DNA of 64,000 nt from Apostichopus japonicus (GCF_037975245.1 NC_092576.1:15377611-15441610), one strand, 5' to 3'; shown: positions 1 to 12,900, counted from the first letter of the stretch. Notes: generated by a model from the letters alone, not told the origin. Translations and numbers: made by a program.

Positions 1-1026
1 ATGGCCTATTGTTCCCATAGATCTGAAACTTTGGTCAAACTCTCTAAAACTATACAAATATTTACTAAAGCTAGACCTATATCCACAGTTTTAATCAGCT
101 ATTGGACACGTTTCATTTCATTTACCTCTGAAATCCCTTGAGTACAGTATATATATAAACCTATTTGGGTCAAGTTGGTAATATTTACAATCCTATTTTT
201 TTTTTTTTCTTTTTCTCAATTACTTCCACCAACTGTGGTTGAGTTTGTTTGTGCTGTTTAACTGTACAGAGTTACAATATATATGTACACACTTCAAAAC
301 TCTTAATTTATTAATTGCCTTTCCATGTTATACTCAGTCTAACTTTGTTTCTTTAAATCTGTTTATCATGCATGCATAAATTAGCATATGATTAAACCTT
401 GAGACCGAGTTTCATTCACTTCACTTCCGAACCAATCAAATTACTGAATAGTAAGCAACATTTTGAAAATATATTAATATATATTGATAGATAAATCAGC
501 CTTTTTTGCAACCTTTCACATAATGTATGCGATTCATCTGAATCAAACTAATTAGGCAAAGTCAATGTGGTCTCTTCAATTAGCATAAAAACATTGAACT
601 TTCAGTTGATTGCCATATGACTTGCAAGATGTGTAACTTTTCTTCTTCGTCATCAGATGGCAAACTCCCACTCGATACAAATCTTGCAAAAAATCAATGC
701 AGATCCAGGAAAAAGGAACGGGAATTAATGAGTCACTCGCCACGGACCAGAAATGATGTATGCAAGAAAGATGTTATTTTGAAAATGATATGTAGAATAA
801 CTAATAACAGTCTGTTAATTCCATTATAGAGATCCTGTAATGATATTGCCACGGATACCTGACATATTGTAGCCCATGCATATATATGGTAACTCCAATG
901 CTACAATATGGCTGTGGTTAACTTTCTTCAGGACATGAATTTTAATATATCCTCAGAACTTACCGGTTGTGGAAACTTACTCTCTTCGTAAAATTCAAAC
1001 AGGAAACGATCCTACTCGGAAAATAA
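1..1026. other. intergenic, no recognisable feature
   Basis: AT-rich sequence with short poly-T runs and TATATA stretches. Short open frames occur on both strands but show no splice context, family motif or codon bias that would support a gene. Confidence 0.6.
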
Positions 1027-1210
1027 ACTCTAGAAACTGTGGGCGGTAGAATGAGGAGGAAGGTCATTGACCGGTCAGAGAGGGCAGGGACCGGTCAGAG
1101 AGGGCAGCACACAGTGTTCAAAAAGGTTCAAAGGTCACCAATTCACTCTAGACATGGTAGAAGAGGGTGCTGAAGTTGTGAGGAGATGGGTAAGCTAGGA
1201 GCCAAGCATA
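1027..1210. repeat. dispersed repeat family E, copy 1
   Basis: About 180 bp that recurs in degenerate form at 13322-13488 and, more weakly, at 25118-25295 and 24252-24335. Shared blocks in order are a 'ggtagaatgaggaggaagg'-like start, 'cattgacc', 'gtcagagaggg', 'ggtcaccaattcactctag' and a 'gttgtggggagacaggtaag'-like end. The GACCGGTCAGAGAGGGCAG block is duplicated within this copy. No open frame is shared between copies, so I call a non-coding interspersed repeat of unknown class. Confidence 0.5.
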
Positions 1211-1350
1211 AATACACATCTAAATTCGGAGACCTGTAAGTTAATTGCAGTTTATTTAATTTGGTACATGCACACGTACGTGTTCATTGTGGTCGTAGAT
1301 AATTGTGCATTCGTTCCTATAGAGTTTTACGGCAATAATCTGAGAGGGTC

Positions 1351-1370
1351 CCCCGGGGAAAACCCCGGGG
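1351..1370. other. perfect GC hairpin in AT-rich DNA
   Basis: CCCCGGGG, AAAA, CCCCGGGG: an 8-bp perfect stem with a 4-base loop, each arm also a palindrome. It lies just upstream of the LINE remnant and may be part of it or of an older insertion. Confidence 0.6.
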
Positions 1371-1439
1371 CCATGAGACCTTGACCTTAGGGATTCACTT
1401 CAGAGGCTCTATGACCTCATCTCAGCCAAACCTGATCAC

Positions 1440-1822
1440 AAATGTGCTCATCATCTGGAACAGCCTGTGTACCTGTCACAACTTCTCTTGCCGTATATTC
1501 CAACTCGCACCCTTCGTTCCTCCAACAAACTGTACTTAACTGTTCCTAAACCACGCTTGAAGACCTATGGTTACAGAAGCTTTGAATACTCTGGCTCTTA
1601 TCTCTTGAAAAAGTTACCAGATCACATTCGAACATGCGCTAAACTTTCTACATTCAAAAGTTTACTTAAGACCCATCTTTTCACTTGTTCTTTTGTAAAT
1701 TAATTTGCTTTCTTTGGTAAAGCGCTTTGAGCAGTGCCTTTTGTCTACTGATGTGGCGCTATACAAGTCTCATTTATGATTATGATTATGATTATGATTA
1801 TGATTATTATTATTATTATTAA
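1440..1822 (+). mobile_element. LINE 3' end (reverse transcriptase C-terminus plus 3'UTR)
   Basis: An open frame at 1467-1703 reads as the C-terminal tail of a non-LTR retrotransposon polyprotein: a TRTLRSS motif, then PKPRLKTYG, then LPDHIR and a final FKSLLKTHLF, the usual spacing for CR1/L2/Rex-type elements. After the stop comes the typical 3'UTR with AAAGCGCTTTGAGCA and GCGCTATACAAGT, then a GATTAT microsatellite tail ending near 1822. The element is 5'-truncated, as expected for target-primed reverse transcription. The clade assignment is inference. Confidence 0.75.
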
Positions 1823-2167
1823 GCATTTAAGCTGAGTAATGAAGGGACTTTTAACCGTAGATTACTATCAGTACATTCAGCTCTGTGTAATGCAGACGTG
1901 TATCGCCTTCCAGTACTGAAGTGACTGCCACCATTTCTAGCTCATACAGTTTATTGGTGGATTTTGACCTCGATGCTTGTTTGTTCCTATTCACTCGATA
2001 ATAAAGCCAATTATGCAGACTTTTTTTAATTTAGTAAACAAGCTCTTTTCTTTTTTTTCGTAGAGAGAGGTAAAGAACGGAAAAGCCACAATGGCCTGTC
2101 TGTTTATCTCATTCGTTGTTGATTAGAATGCTGCCCCGGGAATATCGAAAAGAGGTACAAACAAGAA

Positions 2168-2195
2168 AGACAGACAGCCAGACAGACAGACAGAC
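2168..2195. repeat. (GACA)n microsatellite
   Basis: Short run of GACA units interrupted by GCCA, flanked by CCCGGG on both sides. Confidence 0.7.
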
Positions 2196-2540
2196 CCGGG
2201 AGAAATCAAGAGACCGTGCAAAACTGCTCCCTGTGATTGATTCCAAGGAAAGTAATTATAAAGCAGGTTACTTCATGTAATAATTGTAAAACTTGGATTA
2301 CACTAGATGTAGTGAAAATTTTACATCATACAATCGATGTTAATGATTCAATGATCACATACATGTTTCTTTACATTTAATATTTCAAGCTTATACTGCA
2401 CATTGTATCAAATCGTATTGCGGTTTGAGGGCGCTGCACAGATTGAAGTGTTAGTTTAGGTGACCTGTGTATAGTATATACTCAGCACTAGCTGGAGGAG
2501 ACCATGTTTGCACCTCTCAAACTTACGCAGGCTTCCTTAA

Positions 2541-2799
2541 AGGCATTGAAGACTCGCCCCAAACTGCATGCCGCGCTCTGAAAAAGTTAACTTTCCGTTG
2601 CTTGCAAATACTGTGTTGTGGGTACTGACCGTAGCTGTATGTATTGACTGTGCACTAGTGTCTAATTACCAACGACAGCAAGCTGTGTGTGTATTTTCTG
2701 GGATCGATGGTGGTGTCTAAAACTTCTGTTACACCTCATTCGAAACTAGGTCAGATTACCGGCATTAGAAGTTTCTTTTTGCGCGAGTCTTCACTCCCT
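2541..2799 (+). mobile_element. TTAA-flanked MITE family A, copy 1
   Basis: 259-bp element starting AGGCATTGAAGACTCG and ending CGAGTCTTCACTCCCT, which are imperfect inverted repeats. It is flanked by TTAA on the left (2537-2540) and TTTA, probably a mutated TTAA, on the right. Compared with the 366-bp copy at 4716-5081 it lacks an internal segment. TTAA target duplications are typical of piggyBac-type transposition. No transposase frame is present, so the element is non-autonomous; the superfamily is inference. Confidence 0.7.
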
Positions 2800-4180
2800 T
2801 TTATGGGCAGTGTCATCAGGGGTGTATGCAAAATTAGTATAAATCTCTACTGTACATACATCTTGTATGCAAAGGTGTGTACTACACAACACTACAGTAT
2901 AACAAAACAATATGAACTGAGAAAGTGCAGACTACAGGTATAAAACTCACAGGTCATGTGATCAACTGATGGCAAATTTACTGTATGCATTGATAGACAA
3001 AAAACACAATTCCAACATAAGAAATCTTAACCTTCAGATAATGCTTTGATCATATCCTTTACTGTATATATATTACAAATTTTCTTTTGTTGCTAGGTGA
3101 CATGGTAGAATACAGTATTTGACTTTTTATTTTTATGCAAAAATTGCATTTTTAAAGTGCAAGTGTATATATTTTAACAACTGAAATATTCCATTACATT
3201 GTAGTTTTATGCAACATATGTTAACCCATTACCCTTTGAGCATGAATTAACATTTTTAAGCACATTTTGTAGTTTCATGTGTAGATAATAAAATTGATAC
3301 ATGTTTTTTAAATTACGCAGGTAGAGGTAGTTATTGTCTGCAACTCTGCATTATTACCGAGCATGCATTCATAACACAGCCTGCTTGCTGGTGCAGTCTG
3401 TGACGTCATGTAACCATACTCCTGCCACTCCAATATGCTACATAAACTATGTGATATGTGAAATGAATGAAGTCTAGTTTATATACCAACAACATCTCTC
3501 ATCCTGCCATATATATATTCACTCCCTTTTCCCTATCTCTTCCCTCCTTCCTCTCCATGAAAAGAAGTGAATAATCCACTGTAGGTATATATAAATATTC
3601 ATGAAGATTATAATATACTCTACAGTTGTAAACAGTTGTTCGCATTAATCTCCTACATAGTAACATTAATGCAGTCACAGATCTGTCCATTACGAATACG
3701 CCATCAGTCATAACTGAAGATACCAGACATAATTAGTGGATGTATCGTTTGACTCCCCCCCCCCCCCCCTCGATGAAAGGAATCTCACCACTCTCATCTT
3801 TAAGCATTTCACAGGTTACAATGTCACATAACTGACATATTATCATCTAATTCCCCTGATATAATTGAAGGAATTGTAATATATATTCACTACCTAGATA
3901 GTGGACAAGAATTGTATCACTATCTAGATAGAAGACAGCAGTCTGCATCTAAATCGTGCAGTATAAATAAATACATCCATTATAGGTACATACCTCATAG
4001 TTAAACATACAAAAGGATCTAGTCTCACGTACAGCATATATATATGTTTTAAAGCAATAACATCATTTTGAAAAGTGCTTTGGGTCTAAATCTAAGGTTT
4101 GGATGTTAAACAAAGTTGGAAACTTGCCTCACTTGGCCCATGTATAATGCATTCTTCCAATTCAGTGTACTAAATGAGTC
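2800..4180. other. intergenic, no recognisable feature
   Basis: AT-rich sequence with TATATA stretches and a C14 run near 3757. Nothing here resembles an exon, RNA gene or repeat seen elsewhere in the window. Confidence 0.5.
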
Positions 4181-4239
4181 TCTCAATACACCACATAAAA
4201 GTTACTGAATGAATTAACAGATGACAATTTTCTATCGTA

Positions 4240-4515
4240 CCACCAATTTGAGAGTAAGAATGCAGTCGTTATGTAGAGATAGGTTAGCGTGAGTACCACC
4301 AATAAATGTAGGGTAGATTTTAAACCCCTTACTCCAATTCCATCATAACACCAATTTGAGAGTAAGAATGCAGTTGTTGTGTTGAGATTGGTTAGCATGA
4401 GTACCACCAATAATTGTAGGATAGATTTTAAATCCCATGCTCCAATTCTATCATACGACCAACTTGAGAGTAAGAATGCAGTTGTTGTGCTGAGACAGGT
4501 GAGTGAGTACCACAT
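4240..4515 (-). repeat. 108-bp tandem repeat, about 2.5 units, open on the minus strand
   Basis: Three degenerate units begin near 4244, 4351 and 4459 with 'ccaatttgagagtaagaatgcag'-like sequence. The period is a multiple of three, and the minus strand stays open from an ATG at 4513-4515 across all units, giving a 36-residue repeat around TTAFLLSNW and LHLLVVLTLT. Hydrophobic composition, lack of a family match and lack of splice signals make coding unlikely. I annotate a tandem repeat. Confidence 0.65.
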
Positions 4516-4715
4516 GTCCTTTCTAATAAATTTATGCTGAAATGGATCATGATACCCTTTGCATGAATCAATCCGCCATCCATGCGAACAAATATCGTAA
4601 AACGGTATAATTTATCTGGCATCTCATCGCAAAATGCTACAGCCTACAACATGGTCACATTGCTGTACAAGTACAAAGATGTACACTGTATCTATGTAGT
4701 GTTCTTAGTGTTTAA

Positions 4716-5081
4716 AGGCATTGAAGACTCGCCCCAAACTGCGTGCGGCCATCTTAAAAAGGTAACTTTCCGTTGCTTGCAAGTGACTTTTTGTACGTGT
4801 CGCTACAAAATGCAGACAGTACAGTAATGAAATGTGATACCTTGTTAATATTTAGCTGGACCTAAGATGTCCATCGCTGTATTGTTTGTACACTGTGCTG
4901 TGGGTACTGACCGCAGCTGTATGTACTGACTGTGCACAAGTGTCTAATTACCAATGGTAGCAAGCTATGTGTGTATTTTCTGGGATCGATGGTGGTGTCT
5001 AGCACTTCTGTTACACCTCATTCGAAACTAGGTCAGATTACCGGCATTAAACGTTTCTTTTTGCACGAGTTTTCACACCCT
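4716..5081 (+). mobile_element. TTAA-flanked MITE family A, copy 2 (longest)
   Basis: 366-bp copy with TTAA on both sides (4712-4715 and 5082-5085). Termini AGGCATTGAAGACTCG and CGAGTTTTCACACCCT are imperfect inverted repeats. It is the fullest of three copies in the window and serves as the reference for the family. The internal sequence has no long open frame. Confidence 0.8.
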
Positions 5082-5089
5082 TTAATGAG

Positions 5090-7275
5090 AGTAAAGAACT
5101 CAGAGCCTTTGAAAATGCATTCATTAAATTTGAACTCTGCACAAACTGGACACATTTTATCTGATCAAAATGCAAACGAAAGAGAGAGAGGGAGCGATTA
5201 TTATCACATCTCAGAGATTTTATGTTTAGATAAAAAAAATATATATGTTGTTTGGGATCACTTTTGCTCACAACCAAGACATTTGTATTTTATACTGGAA
5301 ATGTGAAAAACCTTACACAGGGCCCTTCCGATAGTACAAAAAGTAAGAAAACTTTGTATCTTGGATGATTCCACAATTTACGACGACCACTGATACAAAC
5401 AGGTAGACGGATTGAACTCCTCTGCACCTTCTTCAAAAATGTACGATAAAGTGACAAAACCTTACATTCGAAACGAGATAAACAGAAATCGGGGGTTCAA
5501 ACGTCGGACAGACGAGAGAGTTTTATCTTCAAAACATGACTGCGAGAGGAAGAAAGAGAGGCAGAGAGGCTTATCATTATAAACATTGACATGCGACAGG
5601 ATCGTCTTAATTGATGCTTCCGTTTTTCTTGCTTAAATAATAAATATCAATATCTCACTTTAAAAAAAAATATAAAAAAATGTTCCTACTGTAAGTGGGC
5701 AAAATTGTGGGGTGAGTCAGTATCAATCTAAATTAGAAAAAAAAAGTCAATTCTTTTATGAGTCAGTCAGTCATTGATAAATATAACTGTTATGTCTGCC
5801 AGTTTTGATGTGACATTATCTGTTGGCTATCATGCTTAGTGGTACGTGCATGTGGCACCGCAGTATTAAACTGCTCCAAGGCACAGTGCTGGAAAACAAA
5901 GGAGACGTCGTGTCTACATCCAGATGAACGAGGATGATATTCGTCCTGGGAGAAATGAATTGCAGTTTGAGATGTGTACTGTACACTGCATGGCGACTGA
6001 ATTTAGTATAAAAAAATAGAGATGGAATGATAATCGTATAGGACAAGAAAAGGGTGTGTGGATCGACTGATTGGAAGAACAAAGGAATTAGCACAAAATG
6101 TTGGATGATTAATTAAGTTGGGATGACACATTGAGACGTAATAGCAGCCTTACAGTACATATCAAATCGTAATATTCCCGGTGTGATGGTCATGCAGGTA
6201 TCAAAGAGGACAAGTGATGTGGATTTATACATACAACTTTGTTATTTTCATTTCTCCGCCACACCCCCCACCCCAAAAATAAACCCCCACCCCCCCAAAA
6301 AAATGTACTAGTTTGGAAACTTTACAAGCAATATTAAGTAAGATGATACTGTAGCTGGGAGATATTATGTATGTACAAGCTCTACCCATTTAGGCAATTC
6401 AGGAATGACATTAAGTCTGCCAATCTGTTCGGTTACATCCAACTGTAAATTCCATCAATTCTAGTTGGTCTAGATGTTTTTCTTTTTCAGCAACAAGGAA
6501 GCAAAATTTCTACATGTAATCTACCATTATAATATATATACCATGCCTGAGGGCGGGGGGGGGGGGGGGGGGGGTAGGGGGGAGTAACAACCCACTACTA
6601 ATTCTAACATGAAATGTCATGTTTGACATTTTTAAAGTATACAACAATAATACCTATCAAAACATGCTTGAAAGGAGTGCCCTACAGTGCATGTTTATAT
6701 AGTAAAAGGTGATAAAGAAAAGTCTACTCCAATTACCAACAAAAATCACTTCTAAATTATGTTGTTTAGGTTCAAAGGTTACTTTAAAACTTGGATAAAC
6801 AATTCAAGAAGTTTATCCTCTCAACACCCCCACCACTTGAAAGTTCAGACTGGGAGATTACTGTTTGGGTATATATAGTCAATATTTGCCTAAGTACAGT
6901 TGTTCCTGAAGGTCATACTGTATAGCCAGCCCAGCATACCATGGATCCATATATATATATACTGTACTATATTCATCACTCCTGTGGGAGCAATGTTGAA
7001 TTGTGCTAAACAAGGGCATGTAAAACATGTATGGAGGGGTGTCCCTACTTGAACAAATAGTCATCAACACACTGTAGTAAGTACTGTAGAGTGTGTGCCA
7101 TGTATGTAGAAAAACTTCTAATTATCTGTAGTGTCAGGTTCCATGGACACACCTGATCTTATTTGTTAATCATGGAAGCCAATTTGCTTGCATATATTTG
7201 CTGTGATAATAACTTGCATAATATATTTGAAAAGCCTGAGTTGGACATTGCTGCATAAATTACTAGACATCTCAA
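5090..7275. other. intergenic with homopolymer runs only
   Basis: No exon, RNA gene or shared repeat recognised. Notable only for C-rich stretches near 6265-6300 and a G run of more than 20 bases near 6555-6580. Confidence 0.5.
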
Positions 7276-7280
7276 AGTAT

Positions 7281-7580
7281 ATAAATAGCAAGGGAGGAAA
7301 GGACGAAGAGATGGGAGAGGTTGAGGGAGAGGTGGAGGTGGAGGGAGAGGGGAAGGGAGGAGAGAGAAGGGGAAGGGAGAAGGGAAGAGAGAAGTTTAGG
7401 GAGAGGGGAAGGGAGGAGGGGAGAGGGAGAAGGAGGGGGAGGGAGAAGGAAGAGAGATGAGAAGTGGAGAGAGGGAAAGGAAAAGGGCTGAGGGAGAGGA
7501 GAAGTGAGGGAGAGGGCAAGGGCAAGGGAGAAGGATAGAGGGGGAGGGGAAGGGAGAGGGAAGGGAGAGTTCAGGGAGGA
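7281..7580. repeat. polypurine (GGGA/GGAGA) tract
   Basis: About 300 bp almost free of pyrimidines on the + strand, built from degenerate GGGAGAGG/GGAAGG units. The open frames it creates on both strands (Glu/Gly/Arg-rich or Pro/Ser/Leu-rich) are compositional artefacts. Such tracts can form triplex (H-DNA). Confidence 0.8.
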
Positions 7581-7589
7581 GAAAGACTA

Positions 7590-9185
7590 AAACATTTTAC
7601 CATGAATTAAACTGAGCCCAGATATGCAGTACTTTGTAAATCCAAGCATAATGATACTCAAACTTTTAAAACATTGCCATCAACTATATCTTTTAAACTT
7701 GTGCACAAAATAAACCATCCATATAAGGATTTGGTTAGCTCTAGTTTGTTTATTTTAATTATCTTCATGCAACATCGTAGATCCGATATATATTTGTCAC
7801 ACACGGTACAGCTGTATTACATCCGACCCTAATCATGAATTCCCCACAATTTTAACCCATTTTTAACATAAATAAACACTTCATTCAGTAAGTGTTTCAA
7901 ATTCTCAATCAGAAGTCCCTTCAAATGCAAAAAGTGATCCATAAATCTGTTAATCATCCACCAATTATCAAAGAGAAGGTTACAATACAAACACTACATT
8001 CAGAGCCATACAATATGTTCAATTTAACCATATGTACAGATATACCCCAAAAATCCTTTCCATCTCGGGAGGGCATTGGAATGTACACATTGATTTTATG
8101 GGCCCGATCTGTCAGATAACTAGTAGACAACTTAGACAAGTACTGTATAATAATTCACTCAGTCGATATATATGTACAGGCATGCAGAATGTTGGAAATC
8201 CCACACTGCCGAAATCCTTGCCAATAATCAAGTCTTTTTATTGCTCTTTGGTAAGATCTGAGCAAATAATTGTAGGAGATCCTTATGAATGGCTCAAGTG
8301 GAGATATTAACTCCACAAGTGACTCTTAATTTCAATCTAATGCATGTTGAGACCACAGTAGAATATATGTACAGTATATGTATACAGTACTCTCAATGGA
8401 ACACCACCAGTCTATATAACACAATAAGTACTCTATTAAACTGTGCATGTATGCGCATACATGTATAATTACTCATTTTTAACTTGGTAACAAGATGTTT
8501 TCTAGACACGTCTACAGCTCTGGAGGCTTCTTAAAGTATGTTTGGTATTTTTACCTGTAATTGTACACTTCAGTAAAGACAGTCGAATCATTTTCAATCT
8601 AACATCTAATTACCGTTAAATGTTCTTGGAATTTATCCACGTACACCAGCTCTCATACAGGGAGACTGCGGGTAGGGGTACAAATCCGACCCAGGAAAAG
8701 ATCTTGATATATATGGCCCTCTAGAAGAATCGATGCAGACCCTCACCAACAATAATGCCATGGGATTGAGCACCCTTCCGCAGGTCCACTCCATTGATTC
8801 ACATGGTTCAATCCACTCAACGTACAGTCAGCTATTGTGAGATGTTGATTCTGTGTGGTCCTTTGTTCGAAACAAGCAATGTTTCCCTAATGTAGGTATA
8901 TAGCCTCCTAGCTGGAACAAATTTATCAAGATTATACCCTCTGGGGCCTGGGCGAGTTACTACCACTACGAGTCCTGACTCCTGCTTAAGGAGTCTAGAA
9001 ATGACTTCAACTCATTTGGATTCTCCGATTAATTATTTTTAATTATTTTTTTTTTTTTTTTTTTTAAGATTTTTTGGGGGTAAAAAAATAAGATGTTATC
9101 TCACTTCACCTTCACTTAAAGAGATAATTACGCCAAAAGCCACTGCTTTCCTCCTACTGAGTACAACTATAGTGAAAGGAGAATT
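7590..9185. other. intergenic, no recognisable feature
   Basis: AT-rich with scattered TACAGTA/TGTACA motifs and a T-run near 9045-9065. No coding or RNA signal recognised. Confidence 0.5.
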
Positions 9186-9290
9186 GAAGTTTGAGCATGA
9201 GTGATCATTATTTGACTTCCTAGCATATTTGGGGGGTGGGAGGCGGTGGGATGGGAGGGGTGTGGGTGGGAGGGGGTGTAGGTGGGGAGA
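9186..9290. repeat. repeat family G copy 1 plus G-rich tail
   Basis: The block 'tttgagcatgagtgatcatt' followed by 'tttgac', 'ctagcatatt' and a G-rich run matches 46065-46125 in CABIN1 intron 10 in the same order. The downstream GGTGGGAGG-type sequence is G-quadruplex-prone. Confidence 0.5.
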
Positions 9291-9299
9291 ATATTATCA

Positions 9300-10740
9300 A
9301 TGACCTTCAAGAGATGATATAAAACAGCTCACACTGACTGACCTTTCAAATATTTTGCCTGCTACTACTGTACTTCTAGTCTGTACAGGTTATTGAGTAT
9401 AAAACCACAATGCTGTGGTATGTACATGTATGTACTAACTGCACTGGTATGCCACATTCTCTGTATATATATATATATAGTACATGTCTGTCAATGGGTT
9501 TTGTTGTTCAAAGAGGAAACTCCATATCTATTACATAGTCATGAAAATATGTTAAAAATCTTAACCACAAGGAACTTAAGGAAGGTTAGACAAACACCTT
9601 TTATGGTACCACTCACTACTACTAACTGAAATATAAGTTTAATATTAATAATCTTCCTCCCACTCACAAGTTTGAAGGGTGTTTAAATACCATGTTCAAA
9701 ATCCATGTAGATAGCTAATAGCTATTCTTAACACAGTGTAAACTCAGTGAATACCGAACAATTTAGGCACTTCATCGCGCAATCCTAATGAAATCCCATT
9801 CAGAGCTGGTTTTAAAAGGAAACGTAATTTGGAAATGTAATATAGATTTAGTACACATATATATCAATTCAACAAAATCTGCCCAAAATGGTCAGTAAAT
9901 ATACATATTTATAATATGTGTACTGTACTTTCAAACTTTCAAAAAACTTTCAAAGTTACTTACCAATCATGAAAAAAAGAGGATAAAAATGAAAAAAGTA
10001 GGCTACTGTATGTGCACCCCATATTATGAACAATTTTCCCCCTGAAATTGTATTTAATCATTTTGCGAATATATAAAACAAGTATATAATGGTAGCTAAA
10101 TAGTATAGTACACACTACACAGCATGACACAGTTTAGAGAGTGCTGACTTATAAAATTCTGTAGACCGGTGTAAACATTAGCTTCCTCTATGTTCACAGC
10201 CTGTGCCTAATTAAATTAGCTAATTAGTGGCTCATATGGTTGACAAGCATGCATGTGGTTTGAGATCACCGAGCCATTAATAGGCTGGACTGGATATATC
10301 GGGACGCCCAGCTTAATATATAAACAAACAAATCCTAAACCAAGGGTAAGATTGTCTTAGATATTGACATTTGGTAACTGCAGGGTATAGCACTGTACAC
10401 ATATTGACCTACATACCGTATCACCTGGACGGACAGAAGGAAGAAGTGTGCCAACCTGTCCTAGTCTTTAAAAGAGTTAAATGTTGCCACTTTAGCAGAA
10501 TTTGTCAGTTTGCAAACTCCAAATGGAACTAGGAAGACATTAATCATAGCAATACCTGATAAACTAATAATTACACCTGGTGAGTATCACAGCTCCATGC
10601 CTGGATACCGCAATTTACCTGCCGATTACTAACTTCAGATGAATAATTGGCACGTTTTGACCAATCTTGCGGAAGTGCGGCATGTAGGTGTACATTAATA
10701 TGGGTATACACAAACGATATACATGGAATGTCAGAGAACT
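9300..10740. other. intergenic, no recognisable feature
   Basis: AT-rich. A degenerate tRNA-like stretch near 10225-10290 was considered but is too weak to call. Confidence 0.45.
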
Positions 10741-10833
10741 GGTGACAGCTATGAGACAGCTAGAGGACAGCTAGGGGACAGCTAGGAGACAGCTAGGAGA
10801 CAGCTGGGTGACAGCTACAGTAGGCGACAGGTG
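10741..10833. repeat. GACAGCTAGG short tandem repeat
   Basis: About seven degenerate units of roughly 12 bp (GACAGCTAGGA / GACAGCTGGGT), each containing CAGCT. Confidence 0.75.
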
Positions 10834-10839
10834 TCAGAA

Positions 10840-11800
10840 AATGAGGCAGGTATTTTAAAGGGAGGTAATTAAAGCAAAGTAAATTTATCCAGCAGGCCTG
10901 CACTAAGATGAGAAGAGTGCAATCGTAGTGGGGAGACAGGTGAAGAAAATCAAAGTTTAATATGGTATTTGCGTTAACTATGTACCCCATACAGTATGTG
11001 TGGAAATGTCTACGATTTTATAATGCAGAATTCATTGTAACATGTAGTTCAGAACGAAACAGACGTCTAGAAATCAAATTGAAACTTCCTCATGCACTTT
11101 AGAATGAAAATAAGAGTGAGTGGATAATCATAAAATATCACTTAAAAGAAACATGATACGTTTTAAGAAAAGCCACCAGTCCCAAGATAAGAAGCCTGGG
11201 CATGAAAACCCAATAATTCGATCCCTTCCTCCCCCCCCTTCCCCCCCTACTATCAACCCATTACAACAGACAGTCGAGTGGTATCACCAGTCAATTCAAA
11301 TGGGAACATATATTTACTATGTTCTCGGTTAAAAAGGATGGTGAGCAATCTAACCTTACAACTATATAACTGATGAAACATGTGCTACACAGATGCCATA
11401 ATAAATCCACAAGAAGACTGTCAGCACTTCGATATGTATCAACACAGATGACGGACCAGTGAATGAATGCACTGTTCAGAGAGAGACAGGGGGGGGGGAG
11501 ACAAGCCTGAAGGAGCCAGTGCGAAGCACCATAGCATCCTGCAGGTTAGCCAAAGCATTTTAAACAACAAACGCACACAGCCTAGCTCTCTCCCATAAAT
11601 TCTGCACTCCTCCTGCTTGACAATAGGCAATCGAATGTTATATATTTGGAACGACGACCCGTAAAGGAATTTTTATTTAGCTTTCTTTTCAATAAGTTCT
11701 TTGACCTGGCAATCTCCTAACAGCTTAAATCTTATTAAAGCTGGAGAATTAGCACAATGAAGGCCTCAGTAACAATTTACCTTGAGTGTTTGAGAAAACA
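10840..11800. other. intergenic, no recognisable feature
   Basis: Short frames on both strands without splice context or motif. C-rich run near 11230 and G-rich run near 11490. Confidence 0.45.
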
Positions 11801-11805
11801 GTTAG

Positions 11806-11880
11806 TTCGATCTCGGCCTTTTTGCTAAGATGATGTGTTGATCAGGGGGGTTGAGAATGGATCAGTTAAAAAGTAGTTTG
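11806..11880 (+). pseudogene. U2 snRNA-like fragment
   Basis: The stretch CTCGGCCTTTTTGCTAAGAT followed by GATGTGT closely resembles the 5' region of U2 snRNA, which has CTCGGCCTTTTGGCTAAGAT and then CAAGTGT. ATCAGTTAA about 30 bases on resembles the following ATCAGTTTAA. The rest of U2 (the Sm site and 3' stem-loops) is not recognisable, and the branch-point recognition segment GTAGTA is lost. I read this as a degenerate or truncated U2 pseudogene rather than a working gene. Confidence 0.5.
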
Positions 11881-11889
11881 GTTTTTTTC

Positions 11890-12900
11890 GATATTTCTTG
11901 CCCCGAGTTCTTTTCTTCGGGGGATTTTTCTTCAAGGAATATCTTTACACACAGTAGGTGTAATATACATCTATGTGGATGTTTGTAGCTTTACATATAA
12001 ATTCTGCAGGACTCACAGAAAGTGGAAAACTTTCATCTGCGGTGAGTAGCTTTTACTGACGAACCTACGGACTCACAGTATGACACATAGATGGACATAC
12101 TGTATGACACACAGTACATTACAATGATATACAGTACTATTTATATAAAGTACCGCTGGTAGCCTGATCGAGACGGTAAAGCAATTTGCTTCGATCATTT
12201 CTATCTATAATTCAATTTCATGAATCCAGAGTTTTGTTTCATACGGTCAGCCAATTGTTCAAACCAATCGATGAAGTTTGAATATTTGAAGACAAAATCA
12301 CACACTTGCTGTTGTTTAGTACTGTACCTTTGCAGAACTTTAATTTTAGCTTTATCTACACCAATTACTCTCACCTTTGCTATATAAACCTCCTCCTCCT
12401 CCCCCACCCCTCCCCAACTTACCCTTCCATTTGCATACTGTAGTACCAATGCCATACATTTATCTCTAATTTCACCTTTGAATATATTAATGTCAAACCC
12501 CCCCCCCCCCCCAAGAAAAAAATTCTCTCTTTAGAAGAGCCTTCTGAATCGAAAGTGAGAAAGGCAAAGCTATGGACAAAGCCTTTAAGAGGTTTTCTGA
12601 AGGCCACTTATACACTGTAAGTCTGTAAATAAAGTTAATAAACTATATAGTTTGAAATGCCAGACCTGTATGCAGCCAGCCTTTCCAGCTTTAAGCCTTT
12701 GGTCAATATTTGCTTGTCATTAACTGCATCAGAGTGGATGGGGTCAGGTTTACTAAGTTGTAGATATGTATCAAATTAATTGCAGGAATATATAGCCATA
12801 TATAATTCAGCTACATCAGGAAAGGTCTTTTAACGACAAAGGTCATCCAAAATGGCATTAAAAGAAAAATATATCATCTTAAAATTGGTGATAAGTAAAT
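11890..12900. other. intergenic, no recognisable feature
   Basis: Contains a C14 run near 12498. Otherwise AT-rich sequence without a recognisable exon, RNA or repeat. Confidence 0.45.
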
